Positions 14,458 through 28,060 of a stretch of DNA of 64,000 nt are shown here, piece after piece. The stretch comes from Sympetrum striolatum (Eukaryota; Arthropoda; Insecta; Odonata; Libellulidae). Position numbers and translations under genes: made by a program. Location of the stretch: positions 89,795,152-89,859,151 of the forward strand of contig OX388350.1 in NCBI GenBank assembly GCA_947579665.1, read 5' to 3'. The stretch's first letter is position 1, and the number at the start of each line of letters is the position of its first letter. The notes below the pieces were generated by a model. It worked only from the letters and a program-made list of their open reading frames with translations, had not been told where the DNA came from and ran no database searches.

Positions 14458-17319
14458 AAATTTACTAAAAAATACCTATTTTTCGCCAATATTTCCGTTA
14501 TTTATCTTTCAAAATAATATTTGTGATTAGAAATGAAAAGCTCCGTCATAGATCTTCAAAAAGAATCCATTTAAGACGAGAATTTCCCGAAATTGTAAGA
14601 AGAAAAATCGAAAAAATTCGAAATTTTAGTGAAAAAATACTATTTTTCGACGATATTTCCGTTATCTATCTATCAAAGTGATATTTGTGATGGAAATTGG
14701 AAGGCTCCATCATAGATCTTCTAAAAGATTCCATTTAAGACGAGAATTTCCCGAAATTTTATCAAGAAAAATCGAAAAAATTCGAAAATTTACTGAAATA
14801 TGACTATTTTTCGACGATATTTCCGTTATTTATCTTTCAAAATGGTATTTGTGATTGAAACTGAAAAGCTCCCTCATAGATCATTTAAAAGAATCCATAT
14901 AAGACGAGAATTTCCCGAAATTTCATCAAGGAAAATCGAAAAAATTTGAAAATTTACTGAAAAATGCCTATTTTCCGCCGATATTTTCGTTATTTATCTT
15001 TCAAAAAAAATATTTGTGATTGAAATTGGAAAGCTCCCTCATAGTACATCCAAGAGAATCTATTTAAGACGAGAATTTCCCGAAATTTTATCAAGAAAAA
15101 TCGAAAAAATTCGAAATTTTACTGAAAAATGACTATTTTTCGACAATATTTCCGTTATTTAAATTTCATTATGATATTTGTGATAAAATTGAAAATTTCC
15201 CTCATAGTTCTTCTAAAAGAATCCATTTAAGACGAGAATTTCCCGAAATTTTATCAAGAAAAATCGAAAAAATTCGAAATTTTACAGAAAAATGACTATT
15301 TTTCGACGTTATTTCCGTTATTTATCTTTCAAAGTGATATTTGTGATTAAAATTGAAAAGCTCCCTCGTAGATCATTTAATAGAACCCATTTAAGACGAG
15401 AATATCCCGAAATTTTATCAAGAAAATACGAAAAAATTTGAAAAGTTACTGTAATTTGCCTATTTTTCCACGATTTTTCCGTTATTTATCTTTCAAAATG
15501 ATATTTGTATTGGAAATTGAAAAGCTCCCTCGTAGATCCTCTAAAAGAATCCATTTAAGTCTAGAATTTCCCGAAAGTTTATCAAGAAAATGAAAAAAAA
15601 TTCGAAAATTTACAGAAAAATGCCTATTTTCCGCCGATATTTTCGTTATTTATCTTTCAAAGAAATATTTGTGATGGAAATTGGAAAGCTCCCTCATAGT
15701 CCTTCTAAAATAATCTATTTAAGACGAGAATATCCCGAAATTATTCAAGAAAATGCGAAAAAATTCGAAAATTTACTGAAAAATGCCTATTTTGCGCCGA
15801 TATTTCCGTTATTTTTCTTTCAAAGTGATATTTGTGATTGAAATTGGAAGGCTCTCTCATAGATCTTCTAAATGAATCCATTTAAGACCAGAATTTCCCG
15901 AAATTTTATAAAGAAAAATCGAAAAAATTCGAAATTTTACTGAAAAATGACTATTTTTCGACAATATTTCCGTTATTAAAATTTCATTATGATATTTGTG
16001 AAGGAAATTGGAAGGCTCCCTCATATATCCTTTAAAAGAATCCATATAAGACGATAATTTCCCGAAATTTATCAAGAAAAATAGAAAAAATTTGAAATTT
16101 TACTGAAAAATGACTATTTTTCGACTATATTCCGTTATTTATCCCCTTAAAAATGATATTTGTGATGGAAATTGAAAAGCTCCCTCATTGATCTTCTAAA
16201 AGAATCCATTTAAGACGAAAATTTCACGAAATTTTATCAAGAAAATGAGAAAAAATTCGAAAATTTACTGAAAAATGCCTATTTTTCGCCGATATTTACG
16301 TTATTTATCTTTCAAAGTAATATTTGTGATTAGAATTAAAAAGCTCCCTCATATTCCTTCTAAAAGAATTTATTTAAGACGATAATTTCCCTAAATTCTT
16401 CAAGAAAATGCGAAAAAATTCGAAAATTTACTGTAAAATCCGTATTTTCCGCAGATATTTCCGTTATTTATCTTTCAAAAAAATATTTTTGATGGAAATT
16501 GGAAAGCTCCCTCATATTCCTTCTAAAAGATTTTATTTAAGACGGGAATTTCCCGAAATTTTTCAAGAAAATGCGATAAAATTCGAAAATTTACTGAAAA
16601 ATGCCTATTATTCGCCGATATTTACGTTATTTATCTTTCAAAGTAATATTTGTGATTAGAATTAAAAAGCTCCCTCATAGATCTTCTAAAAGAATCCATT
16701 TAAGACGAGAATTTCCCGAAATTTTATCAAGAAAAATCGTAAAAATTCGAAATTTTACTGAAAAAATACTATTTTTCGACGATATTTCCGTTATTTATCT
16801 TTCAAAGTGATATTTGTGATGGAAATTGGAAGGCTCCCTCATAGATCCTTTAATAGAATCCATAGAAGACATTTCCCGAAATTTTATCAAGAAAAATCGA
16901 AAAAATTCGAAATTTTACTGAATAATGTTATTTTTCGCCGATATTTACGTTATTTATCTTTCAAAGTAATATCTGTGATTAGAATTAAAAAGCTCCCTAA
17001 TAGTTCTTCTAAAAGAATCCATTTAAGTCCAGAATTTCCTAAAATCCTTTAAGAAAATGCGAAAAAATTCGAAAATTTACTGAAAAATTCCTATTTTCGG
17101 CGATATCTCCGTTATTTTTTTTTTTTTAAATATTTGTGATGGAAATTGGAAAGCTCCCTCATATTCCTTCTAAAATATTCTATTTAAGACGAGAATTTCC
17201 CGAAATTCTTCAAGAAAATGCGAAAAAATTCGAAAATTTACTGAAGAATGCTTATTTTCCGCCGATATTTCCGTTATTTATCTTTCAAGGTGATATTTGT
17301 GATTGAAATTGGAAAGCTC
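14458..17319 (+). repeat. Higher-order repeat unit, copy 3 (truncated, about 2,862 bp)
   Basis: This copy follows copy 2 at 2,939-2,940 bp and stops matching at 17,320, where the sequence switches from the expected aaagctccctcatagtcc to aaagctctctcatagatc. It differs from copies 1 and 2 in a short tract at 16,624-16,664 that matches its own neighbouring monomers instead. Confidence 0.9.
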
Positions 17320-19217
17320 TCTCATAGATCTTCTAAATGAATCAATTTAAGACGAGAATATCCCGAAATTTCATCAAGAAAAATCGAAAAAATTCGAAAT
17401 TTTACTGAGAAATGACTTTTTTTCGACGATATTTCCGTTATTTATCTTTCATATTGATATTTGTTATGTAAATTGAAAAGCTCCCTCATAGATCCTTTAA
17501 AGGAATCCATAAAAGACGAGAATTTCCCGAAATTTTATCAAGAAAAATCGAAAAAATTTGAAATTTTACTGAAAAATGACTATTTTTCGACGATATTTCC
17601 GTTATTAATCTTCTTTAAAATGATATTTGTGATGGAAATATAAAAGCTCCCTCATAGATCTTTTAAATGAATCCAGTTGAGACCAGAATTTCCTGAAATT
17701 TTATCAAGAAAAATTGAAAAAATTCGAAATTTTACTGAAAAATGACTATTTATCGAAAATATTTCCGTTATTTAAATTTCATTATGATATTTGTGATAAA
17801 ATTGAAAAGCTTCCTCATAATTCTTCTAAGTGAATCAATTTAAGACGAGAATTTACCGAAATTTTATCAAGAAAAATCGAAAAAATTCTAAATTTTAGCT
17901 AAAAATGACAATTTTCGACGATATTTCCGTTTTTTATCTTTCAAAGTGATATTTGTGATGGAAATTGGAAGGCTCCCTCATAGATCCTTTAAAAGAATCC
18001 ATATAAGACGAGAATTTCCCGAAATTTTATCAAGAAAAATCGAAAAAATTTGAAATTTTACTGAAAAATGACTATTTTTCGACTATATTCCGTTATTTAC
18101 CTTCTTAAAAATGATATTTGTGATGGAAATTGGAAAGCTCTCTCATAGATCTTCTAAATGAATCCATTTAAGTCGAGAATTTCCCGTAATTATATCAAGA
18201 AAAATCAAAAAAATTCGAAATTTTACTGAAAAATGACTATTTTCGACAATATTTCCGTTATTTATCTATTTAAAATGATATTTATGATGGAAATATGAAA
18301 GCTCCCTCATAGATCTTCTAAAGATTCCATTTAAGAAGAGTATTTGAAGAAATATTATTTAGAAAAAGCGAAAAAATTCGAAAATTTACTGAAAAAGGCC
18401 TACTTAGCGCCGATATTTCCGTTATTTATCTTTCAAAGTGATATATGTGATAGAAATTGGAAAGCTCTCTCATAGATCTTCTAAATGAATCAATTTAAGA
18501 CGAGAATATCCCGAAATTTCATCAAGAAAAATCGAAAAAATTCGAAATTTTACTGAGAAATGACTTTTTTTCGACGATATTTCCGTTATTTATCTTTCAT
18601 ATTGATATTTGTTATGTAAATTGAAAAGCTCCCTCATAGATCCTTTAAAGGAATCCATAAAAGACGAGAATTTCCCGAAATTTTATCAAGAAAAATCGAA
18701 AAAATTTGAAATTTTACTGAAAAATGACTATTTTTCGACGATATTTCCGTTATTAATCTTCTTTAAAATGATATTTGTGATGGAAATATAAAAGCTCCCT
18801 CATAGATCTTTTAAATGAATCCAGTTGAGACCAGAATTTCCTGAAATTTTATCAAGAAAAATTGAAAAAATTCGAAATTTTACTGAAAAATGACTATTTA
18901 TCGAAAATATTTCCGTTATTTAAATTTCATTATGATATTTGTGATAAAATTGAAAAGCTCCCTCATAATTCTTCTAAGTGAATCAATTTAAGACGAGAAT
19001 TTACCGAAATTTTATCAAGAAAAATCGAAAAAATTCTAAATTTTAGCTAAAAATGACAATTTTCGACGATATTTCCGTTTTTTATCTTTCAAAGTGATAT
19101 TTGTGATGGAAATTGGAAGGCTCCCTCATAGATCCTTTAAAAGAATCCATATAAGACGAGAATTTCCCGAAATTTTATCAAGAAAAATCGAAAAAATTTG
19201 AAATTTTACTGAAAAAT
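17320..19217 (+). repeat. Seven-monomer duplication (offset 1,148 bp)
   Basis: The stretch beginning at about 17,312 starts again at about 18,460, and landmark 17,461 recurs at 18,609, an offset of 1,148 bp (7 monomers). The second copy is followed for about 758 bp and then diverges at 19,218, where cttatttttcg-type monomers take over. Both contain the linker variant tttaaatttcattatgat and monomers with gttatgtaaattg. The same set returns at about 25,130-26,560. Confidence 0.87.
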
Positions 19218-20604
19218 GCCTATTTTTCGCCGATATTTACGTTAATTATCATTCAAAATAATATTTGTGTTTAGAATTGAAAAGCTCCCTCATATTCCTT
19301 CTAAAAGAATTTATTTAAGAAGAGAATTTCTATAAATTCTTCAAGAAAATGCGAAAATATTCGAAAATTTAATGAAAAATGCCTATTTTCCGCCAATATT
19401 TCCATTATTTATCTTTCAAAAAAATATTTTTGATGGAAATTGGAAAGCTCTCTCACAGATCTTCTAAATGAATCTATTTAAGACGAGAATTTCCCGAAAT
19501 TTCATCAAGAAAAATCTAAAAAATTCGAAAATTTACTGAAAAATGCCTATTTTCGCCATTATTTCCGTTATTTATCTTTCAAAATGATAATGGTGATGGA
19601 AATTGGAAAGCTCCATCATAGAACTTCTAAAAGAATCCATTTAAGACGAGAATTTCCCGAAATTGTATCAAGAAAAATCGAAAATACGAAATTTTACATA
19701 AAAATGACAATTTTTCGACGATATTTCCAGAGATATTTGTGATGGAAATAGAAAAGTTTCCTCATAGATCTTTTAAAGATCCATATAAAGACGAGAATTT
19801 CCCGAAATTTCATCAAGGAAATCGAAATTATTTAAAAATTTATTGAAAAATGACTATTATTCGACGATATTTCCGTTATTTATCTTTCAAAATGATATTT
19901 GTAATGGAAATTGAAAAGCTCCCTCATAGATCCTCTAAAAGAAACCATTTATGACGAGAATTTCCCGAAATTTTATCAAGAATATGGAAAAAAATTTCAA
20001 ACTTTACTGAAAAATGCTATTTTCCGCCGATATTTTCGTTATTTATCTTTCAAAGAAATATTTGTGATTGAAATTGGAAAGCTCCCTCATAGTCCTTCTA
20101 AAAGAATCTATTTAAGACGAGAATTTCCCGAAATTATTCAAGAAAATGCGAAAAAATTCGAAAATTTACTGAAAAATGCCTATTTTGCGCCGATATTTCC
20201 GTTATTTATCTTTCAAAGATGATATTTGTGATGGAAATTGAAAAGCTCTCTCAATGATCTTCTAAATGAATCCATTTAAGACGAGAATTTCCCGAAATTT
20301 ATCAAGAAAAATAGAAAAAATCCAACATTTTACTGGAAAAAATGACTATTTTTCGACGATATTTCCGTTATTTATGTATCAAAGAGATATTTGTGATGGA
20401 AATTGGAGGGCTCCCTTATAGATCTTCTAAAAGATTCCAATTAAGGAGAGAATTTCCGAAATTTTATCAAGAAAAATCGAAAACATTCGAAATTTTACAG
20501 AAAAATGACTATTTTTCGACGATATTTCCGTTATTTATCTTTCAAAATGATATTTGTGATTGAAATTCAAAAGCTCCCTCATAGATCTTTTAATAGAACC
20601 CATT
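19218..20604 (+). repeat. Satellite block: mosaic stretch matching 26,564-27,100
   Basis: From 19,218 to about 19,720 the sequence matches 26,564 onward at an offset of about 7,346 bp, including rare words such as gtgtttagaattg and ttaagaagagaatttct. At 19,728/19,729 it lacks 16 bp present in the matching copy. The remainder to 20,604 is a mixture of monomer types without a clear unit. Confidence 0.8.
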
Positions 20605-22770
20605 TAAGACGAGAATATCCCGAAATTCATCAAGGAAAATCGAAAAAATTTGAAAATTTACTGAAAAATGACTATTATTCGACGATATTTCCGTTATTTA
20701 TCTTTCAAATGATATTTGTGATGGAAATTGAAAAGCCCCCTTGTAGATCCTCTAAAAGAATCCATTTAAGACCAGAATTTCCCGAAATTTTATCAAGAAA
20801 AATCGAAAAAATTCGAAATTTTACTGAAAAATGACTTTTTTTCGACAATATTTCCGTTTTTTAAATTTCATTATGATAATGTGATAAAATTGAAAGCTCC
20901 CTCATAGTTCTTCTAAAAGAATCCATTCAAGAGACGAGAATTTCCCGAAATTTTATCAAGAAAAATCGAAAAAAATTGAAATTTTTATTGAAAAATGACT
21001 ATTTTTCGACAATATTTCCGTTATTTAAATTTCATTATGATATTTGTGAAGGAAATTGGAAGGCTCCCGCATATATCCTTTAAAGGAATCCATATAAGAC
21101 GATAATTTCCCGAAATTTTATCAAGAAAAATAGAAAAAATTTGAAATTTTATTGAAAAATGACTATTTTTCGACTATATTCCGTTATTTATCCTCATAAA
21201 AATGATATTTGTGATGGAAATTGAAAGCTCCCTCATTGATCTACTAAAAGAATCCATTTAAGACGAAATTTCACGAAATTTTATCAAGAAAATGAGAAAA
21301 AATTCGAAAACTTACTGAAATATGCCTATTTTGCGCCGATATTTCCGTAATTTATCTTTCAAAGTGATATATGTGATCAAAATTGGAAATCGCCCTCATA
21401 GATCTTCTAAAAGAATCCATTTAAGACGAGAATTTCCCGAAATTTTATAAAGAAAATGCGAAAAAATTCGAAATTTTACTGAAAATGACTATTTTTTCTA
21501 CAATATTTCCGTTATTTAAATTTCATTAAGATATTTGTGATAAAATTGAAAAGCTCCCTCATAGTTCTTCTAAAAGAATCCATTTAAGACGAGAATTTCC
21601 CGAAATTTTATCAAGAAAAATCGAAAAAATTCGAAATTTTACTGAAAAATGACTATTCTTCGACAATATTTCCGTTATTTAAATTTCATTATGATATTTG
21701 TGATAAAATTGAAAAGCTCCCTCATAGTTCTTCTAAAAGAATCCATTTAAGACGAGAATTTCCCGAAATATTATCAAGAAAAATCGATAAAATTCGAAAT
21801 TTTAGATAAAATGACTATTTTTCGACGATATTTCCGTTTTTTATCTTTCAATGTGATATTTGTGATGGAAATTGGAAGGCTCCCTCATAGTTTCTTCTAA
21901 AAGAATCCATATAAGACGAGAATTTCCCGAAATTTTATCAAGAAAATTCGAAAAAATTTGAAATTTTACTGAAAAAATGACTATTTTTCGACTATATTCC
22001 GTTATTTATCTTCTTCAAAATGATATTTGTGATGGAAATTGATAAGCTCCCTCATAGATCTTCTAAAGAATCCATTTAAGACGAAAATTTCCGGAAATTT
22101 TATTAAGAAAATGAGAAAAAATTCCAAAACTTACTGAAAAAAATGCCTATTTGCGCCGATATTTCCGTTATTTATCTTTCAAAGTGATGTATGTGATGGA
22201 AATTGGAAAGCTCCCTCATAGATCTTCTAAAAGATTCCATTTTAGAAGAGAATTTGAAGAAATTCTTCAAGAAAATGCGAAGAAATTCGGAAATCTACTG
22301 AAAAATGCCTTTTTTTCGCCGATATTTCCGTTATTTATCTTTCAAAGTGATATTTGTGATGGAAATTGGAAAGCTCTCTCATATTCCTTCTAAAAGATTT
22401 TATTTGAGACGAAAATTTCACGAAATTTTTCAAGAAAATGCGATAACATTCGAAAATTTACTGAAAAATGCCTATTATTCGCCGATATTTCCGTTATTTA
22501 TCTTTCAAAATAATATTTGTGATTAGAATTGAAAAGCTCCCTCATAGATCTTCTAAAAGAATCCATTTAAGACGAGAATTTCCCGAAATTTTATCAAGAA
22601 AACTCGAAAAAATTCGAAATTTTACTGAAAAAATACTATTTTTCGACGATATTTCCGTTATTTATCTTTCAAGGTGATATTTGTGATTGAAATTGGAAAG
22701 CTCTCTCATAGATCTTCTAAATGAATCTATTTAAGACGAGAATATCCCGAAATTTCATCAAGGAAAATCG
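20605..22770 (+). repeat. Thirteen-monomer unit, copy A (about 2.13 kb)
   Basis: Landmarks here recur 2,127-2,128 bp downstream (20,661 to 22,789; 20,868 to 22,995). The monomers carry the linker tttaaatttcattatgat several times in succession and a subtype with gatgtatgtgatgg followed by ttttagaagagaatttgaag. Relative to copy B this copy shows many one-base length changes in homopolymers. Confidence 0.88.
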
Positions 22771-25080
22771 AAAAAAATTGAAAATTTACTGAAAAATGAC
22801 TATTATTCGACGATATTTCCGTTATTTATCTTTCAAAATGATATTTGTGATGGAAATTGAAAAGCTCCCTTGTAGATCCTCTAAAAGAATCCATTTAAGA
22901 CCAGAATTTCCCGAAATTTTATCAAGAAAAATCGAAAAAATTCGAAATTTTACTGAAAAATTACTATTTTTCGACAATATTTCCGTTTTTTTAAATTTCA
23001 TTATGATAATGTGATAAAATTGAAAAGCTCCCTCATAGTTCTTCTAAAAGAATCCATTCAAGACGAGAATTTCCCGAAATTTTATCAAGAAAAATCGAAA
23101 AAAATTGAAATTTTATTGAAAAATGACTATTTTTCGACAATATTTCCGTTATTTAAATTTCATTATGATATTTGTGAAGGAAATTGGAAGGCTCCCGCAT
23201 ATATCCTTTAAAGGAATCCATATAAGACGATAATTTCCCGAAATTTTATCAAGAAAAATAGAAAAAATTTGAAATTTTATTGAAAAATGACTATTTTTCG
23301 ACTATATTCCGTTATTTATCCTCATAAAAATGATATTTGTAATGGAAATTGAAAAGCTCCCTCATTGATCTTCTAAAAGAATCCATTTAAGACGAAAATT
23401 TCACGAAATTTTATCAAGAAAATGAGAAAAAATTCGAAAACTTACTGAAAAATGCCTATTTTGCGCCGATATTTCCGTAATTTATCTTTCAAAGTGATAT
23501 ATGTGATCAAAATTGGAAATCGCCCTCATAGATCTTCTAAAAGAATCCATTTAAGACGAGAATTTCCCGAAATTTTATAAAGAAAATGCGAAAAAATTCG
23601 AAATTTTACTGAAAAATGACTATTTTTCTACAATATTTCCGTTATTTAAATTTCATTAAGATATTTGTGATAAAATTGAAAAGCTCCCTCATAGTTCTTC
23701 TAAAAGAATCCATTTAAGACGAGAATTTCCCGAAATTTTATCAAGAAAAATCGAAAAAATTCGAAATTTTACTGAAAAATGACTATTCTTCGACAATATT
23801 TCCGTTATTTAAATTTCATTATGATATTTGTGATAAAATTGAAAAGCTCCCTCATAGTTCTTCTAAAAGAATCCATTTAAGACGAGAATTTCCCGAAATA
23901 TTATCAAGAAAAATCGATAAAATTCGAAATTTTAGATAAAAATGACTATTTTTCGACGATATTTCCGTTTTTTATCTTTCAATGTGATATTTGTGATGGA
24001 AATTGGAAGGCTCCCTCATAGTTCTTCTAAAAGAATCCATATAAGACGAGAATTTCCCGAAATTTTATCAAGAAAATTCGAAAAAATTTGAAATTTTACT
24101 GAAAAATGACTATTTTTCGACTATATTCCGTTATTTATCTTCTTAAAAATGATATTTGTGATGGAAATTGATAAGCTCCCTCATAGATCTTCTAAAAGAA
24201 TCCATTTAAGACGAAAATTTCCGGAAATTTTATTAAGAAAATGAGAAAAAATTCCAAAACTTACTGAAAAATGCCTATTTTGCGCCGATATTTCCGTTAT
24301 TTATCTTTCAAAGTGATGTATGTGATGGAAATTGGAAAGCTCCCTCATAGATCTTCTAAAAGATTCCATTTTAGAAGAGAATTTGAAGAAATTCTTCAAG
24401 AAAATGCGAAGAAATTCGGAAATCTACTGAAAAATGCCTTTTTTTCGCCGATATTTCCGTTATTTATCTTTCAAAGTGATATTTGTGATGGAAATTGGAA
24501 AGCTTCCTCATATTCCTTCTAAAAGAATTTATTTAAGACGATAATTTCCCTAAATTCTTCAAGAAAATGCGAAAAAATTCGAAAATTACTGAAAAATGCC
24601 TATTTTCCGCAGATATTTCCGTTATTTATCTTTCAAAAAAATATTTTTGATGGAAATTGGAAAGTTCCCTCATATTCCTTCTAAAAGATTTTATTTGAGA
24701 CGAAAATTTCCCGAAATTTTTCAAGAAAATGCGATAACATTCGAAAATTTACTGAAAAATGCCTATTATTCGCCGATATTTCCGTTATTTATCATTCAAA
24801 ATAATATTTGTGATTAGAATTGAAAAGCTCCCTCATAGATCTTCTAAAAGAATCCATTTAAGACGAGAATTTCCCGAAATTTTATCAAGAAAACTCGAAA
24901 AAATTCGAAATTTTACTGAAAAAATACTATTTTTCGACGATATTTCCGTTATTTATCTTTCAAGGTGATATTTGTGATTGAAATTGGAAAGCTCTCTCAT
25001 AGATCTTCTAAATGAATCTATTTAAGACGAGAATTTCCCGAAATTTCATCAAGAAAAATCGAAAAAATTCGAAAATTTCT
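22771..25080 (+). repeat. Thirteen-monomer unit, copy B, with one additional monomer (about 2.29 kb)
   Basis: This repeats copy A; the offset rises from about 2,128 to 2,291 bp (22,468 to 24,759) because one extra monomer sits at about 24,510-24,670. The distal part (from about 24,010) repeats again at 27,120-28,060 with an offset of 3,108 bp (24,271 to 27,379; 19 monomers). Confidence 0.88.
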
Positions 25081-28060
25081 GAAAAATGCCTATTTTTGCC
25101 ATTATTTCCGTTATTTATCTTTCAAGGTGATATTTGTGATTGAGATTGGAAAGCTCTCTCATAGATCTTCTAAATGAATCTATTTAAGACGAGAATTTCC
25201 CGAAATTTCATCAAGAAAAATCGAAAAAATTCGAAATTTTACTGAGAAATGACTATTTTTCGACGATATTTCCGTTATTTATCTTTCATATTGATATTTG
25301 TTATGTAAATTGAAAAGCTCCCTCATAGATCCTTTAAAGGAATCCATAAAAGACGAGAATTTCCCGAAATTTTATCAAGAAAAATCGAAAAAATTTGAAA
25401 TTTTACTGAAAAATGACTATTTTTCGACGATATTTCCGTTATTAATCTTCTTTAAAATGATATTTGTGATGGAAATATAAAAGCTCCCTCATAGATCTTT
25501 TAAATGAATCCAGTTGAGACCAGAATTTCCTGAAATTTTATCAAGAAAAATTGAAAAAATTCGAAATTTTACTGAAAAATGACTATTTATCGAAAATATT
25601 TCCGTTATTTAAATTTCATTATGATATTTGTGATAAAATTGAAAAGCTCCCTCATAGTTCTTCTAAGTGAATCCATTTAAGAAGAGAATTTCCCGAAATT
25701 TTATCAAGAAAAATCGAAAAAAATTCGAAATTTTACTGAAAAATGACTATTATTCGACAATTTTTCCGTTATTTAAATTTCATTCTGATATTTGTGATAA
25801 AATTGAAAAGCTCCCTCATAGATATTCTAAAAGAATCCATTTAAGACGAGAATTTACCGAAATTTTATCAAGAAAAATCGAAAAAATTCTAAATTTTAGC
25901 TAAAAATGACAATTTTCGACGATATTTCCGTTTTTTATCTTTCAAAGTGATATTTGTGATGGAAATTGGAAGGCTCCCTCATAGATCCTTTAAAAGAATC
26001 CATATAAGACGAGAATTTCCCGAAATTTTATCAAGAAAAATCGAAAAAATTTGAAATTTTACTGAAAAATGACTATTTTTCGACTATATTCCGTTATTTA
26101 CCTTCTTAAAAATGATATTTGTGATGGAAATTGGAAAGCTCTCTCATAGATCTTCTAAATGAATCCATTTAAGTCGAGAATTTCCCGTAATTATATCAAG
26201 AAAAATCAAAAAAATTCGAAATTTTACTGAAAAATGACTATTTTCGACAATATTTCCGTTATTTATCTATTTAAAATGATATTTATGGTGGAAATATGAA
26301 AGCTCCCTCATAGATCTTCTAAAAGAATCCATTTAAGAAGAGTATTTGAAGAAATATTATTTAGAAAAAGCGAAAAAATTCGAAAATTTACTGGAAAAGG
26401 CCTACTTAGCGCCGATATTTCCGTTATTTATCTTTCAAAGTGATATATGTGATAGAAATTGGAAAGCTCTCTCATAGATCTTCTAAATGAATCAATTTAA
26501 GACGAGAATATCCCGAAATTTTATCAAGAAAAAGCGAAAACATTCGAAAATTTACTGAAAAATGCCTATTTTTCGCCGATATTTACGTTATTTATCATTC
26601 AAAATAATATTTGTGTTTAGAATTGAAAAGCTCCCTCATATTCCTTCTAAAAGAATTTATTTAAGAAGAGAATTTCTCTAAATTCTTCAAGAAAATGCGA
26701 AAATATTCGAAAATTTAATGAAAAATGCCTATTTTCCGCCAATATTTCCATTATTTATCTTTCAAAAAAATATTTTTGATGGAAATTGGAAAGCTCTCTC
26801 ACAGATCTTCTAAATGAATCTATTTAAGACGAGAATTTCCCGAAATTTCATCAAGAAAAATCTAAAAAATTCGAAAATTTACTGAAAAATGTCTATTTTA
26901 ACAATTATTTCCGTTATTTATCTTTCAAAATGATAATTGTGATGGAAATTGGAAAGCTCCATCATAGAACTTCTAAAAGAATCCATTTAAGACGAGAATT
27001 TCCCAAAATTGTATCAAGAAAAATCGAAAATACGTAATTTTACATAAAAATGACAATTTTTCGACGATATTTCCGTTATTTATGTATCAAAGAGATATTT
27101 GTGATGGAAATAGAAAAGTTCCCTCATAGATCCTTTAAAAGAATCCATATAAGACGAGAATTTCCCGAAATTTTATCAAGAAAATTCGAAAAAATTTGAA
27201 ATTTTACTGAAAAATGACTATTTTTCGACTATATTCCGTTATTTATCTTCTTAAAAATGATATTTGTGATGGAAATTGATAAGCTCCCTCATAGATCTTC
27301 TAAAAGAATCCATTTAAGACGAAAATTTCCGGAAATTTTATTAAGAAAATGAGAAAAAATTCCAAAACTTACTGAAAAATGCCTATTTTGCGCCGATATT
27401 TCCGTTATTTATCTTTCAAAGTGATGTATGTGATGGAAATTGGAAAGCTCCCTCATAGATCTTCTAAAAGATTCCATTTTAGAAGAGAATTTGAAGAAAT
27501 TCTTCAAGAAAATGCGAAGAAATTCGGAAATCTACTGAAAAATGCCTTTTTTTCGCCGATATTTCCGTTATTTATCTTTCAAAGTGATATTTGTGATGGA
27601 AATTGGAAAGCTCCCTCATATTCCTTCTAAAAGATTTTATTTGAGACGAAAATTTCACGAAATTTTTCAAGAAAATGCGATAACATTCGAAAATTTACTG
27701 AAAAATGCCTATTATTCGCCGATATTTCCGTTATTTATCTTTCAAAATAATATTTGTGATTAGAATTGAAAAGCTCCCTCATAGATCTTCTAAAAGAATC
27801 CATTTAAGACGAGAATTTCCCGAAATTTTATCAAGAAAACTCGAAAAAATTCGAAATTTTACTGAAAAAATACTATTTTTCGACGATATTTCCGTTATTT
27901 ATCTTTCAAGGTGATATTTGTGATTGAAATTGGAAAGCTCTCTCATAGATCTTCTAAATGAATCTATTTAAGACGAGAATTTCCCGAAATTTCATCAAGA
28001 AAAATCGAAAAAATTCGAAAATTTACTGAAAAATGCCTATTTTTGCCATTATTTCCGTTA
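25081..28060 (+). repeat. Composite satellite block reusing the 17.3 kb and 24.0 kb segments
   Basis: About 25,130-26,560 repeats the 17,320-18,460 block (17,461 matches 25,298) with one additional monomer around 25,640-25,800. About 26,564-27,100 repeats 19,218-19,720. About 27,120-28,060 repeats 24,010-25,080. The segment therefore joins three older blocks. No gene is seen. Confidence 0.82.

Noticed and set aside
8745..17319. CENP-B box in the monomer
   Set aside because: The best candidate, around tttcccgaaattttatcaag on either strand, does not fit the nTTCGnnnnAnnCGGGn pattern.
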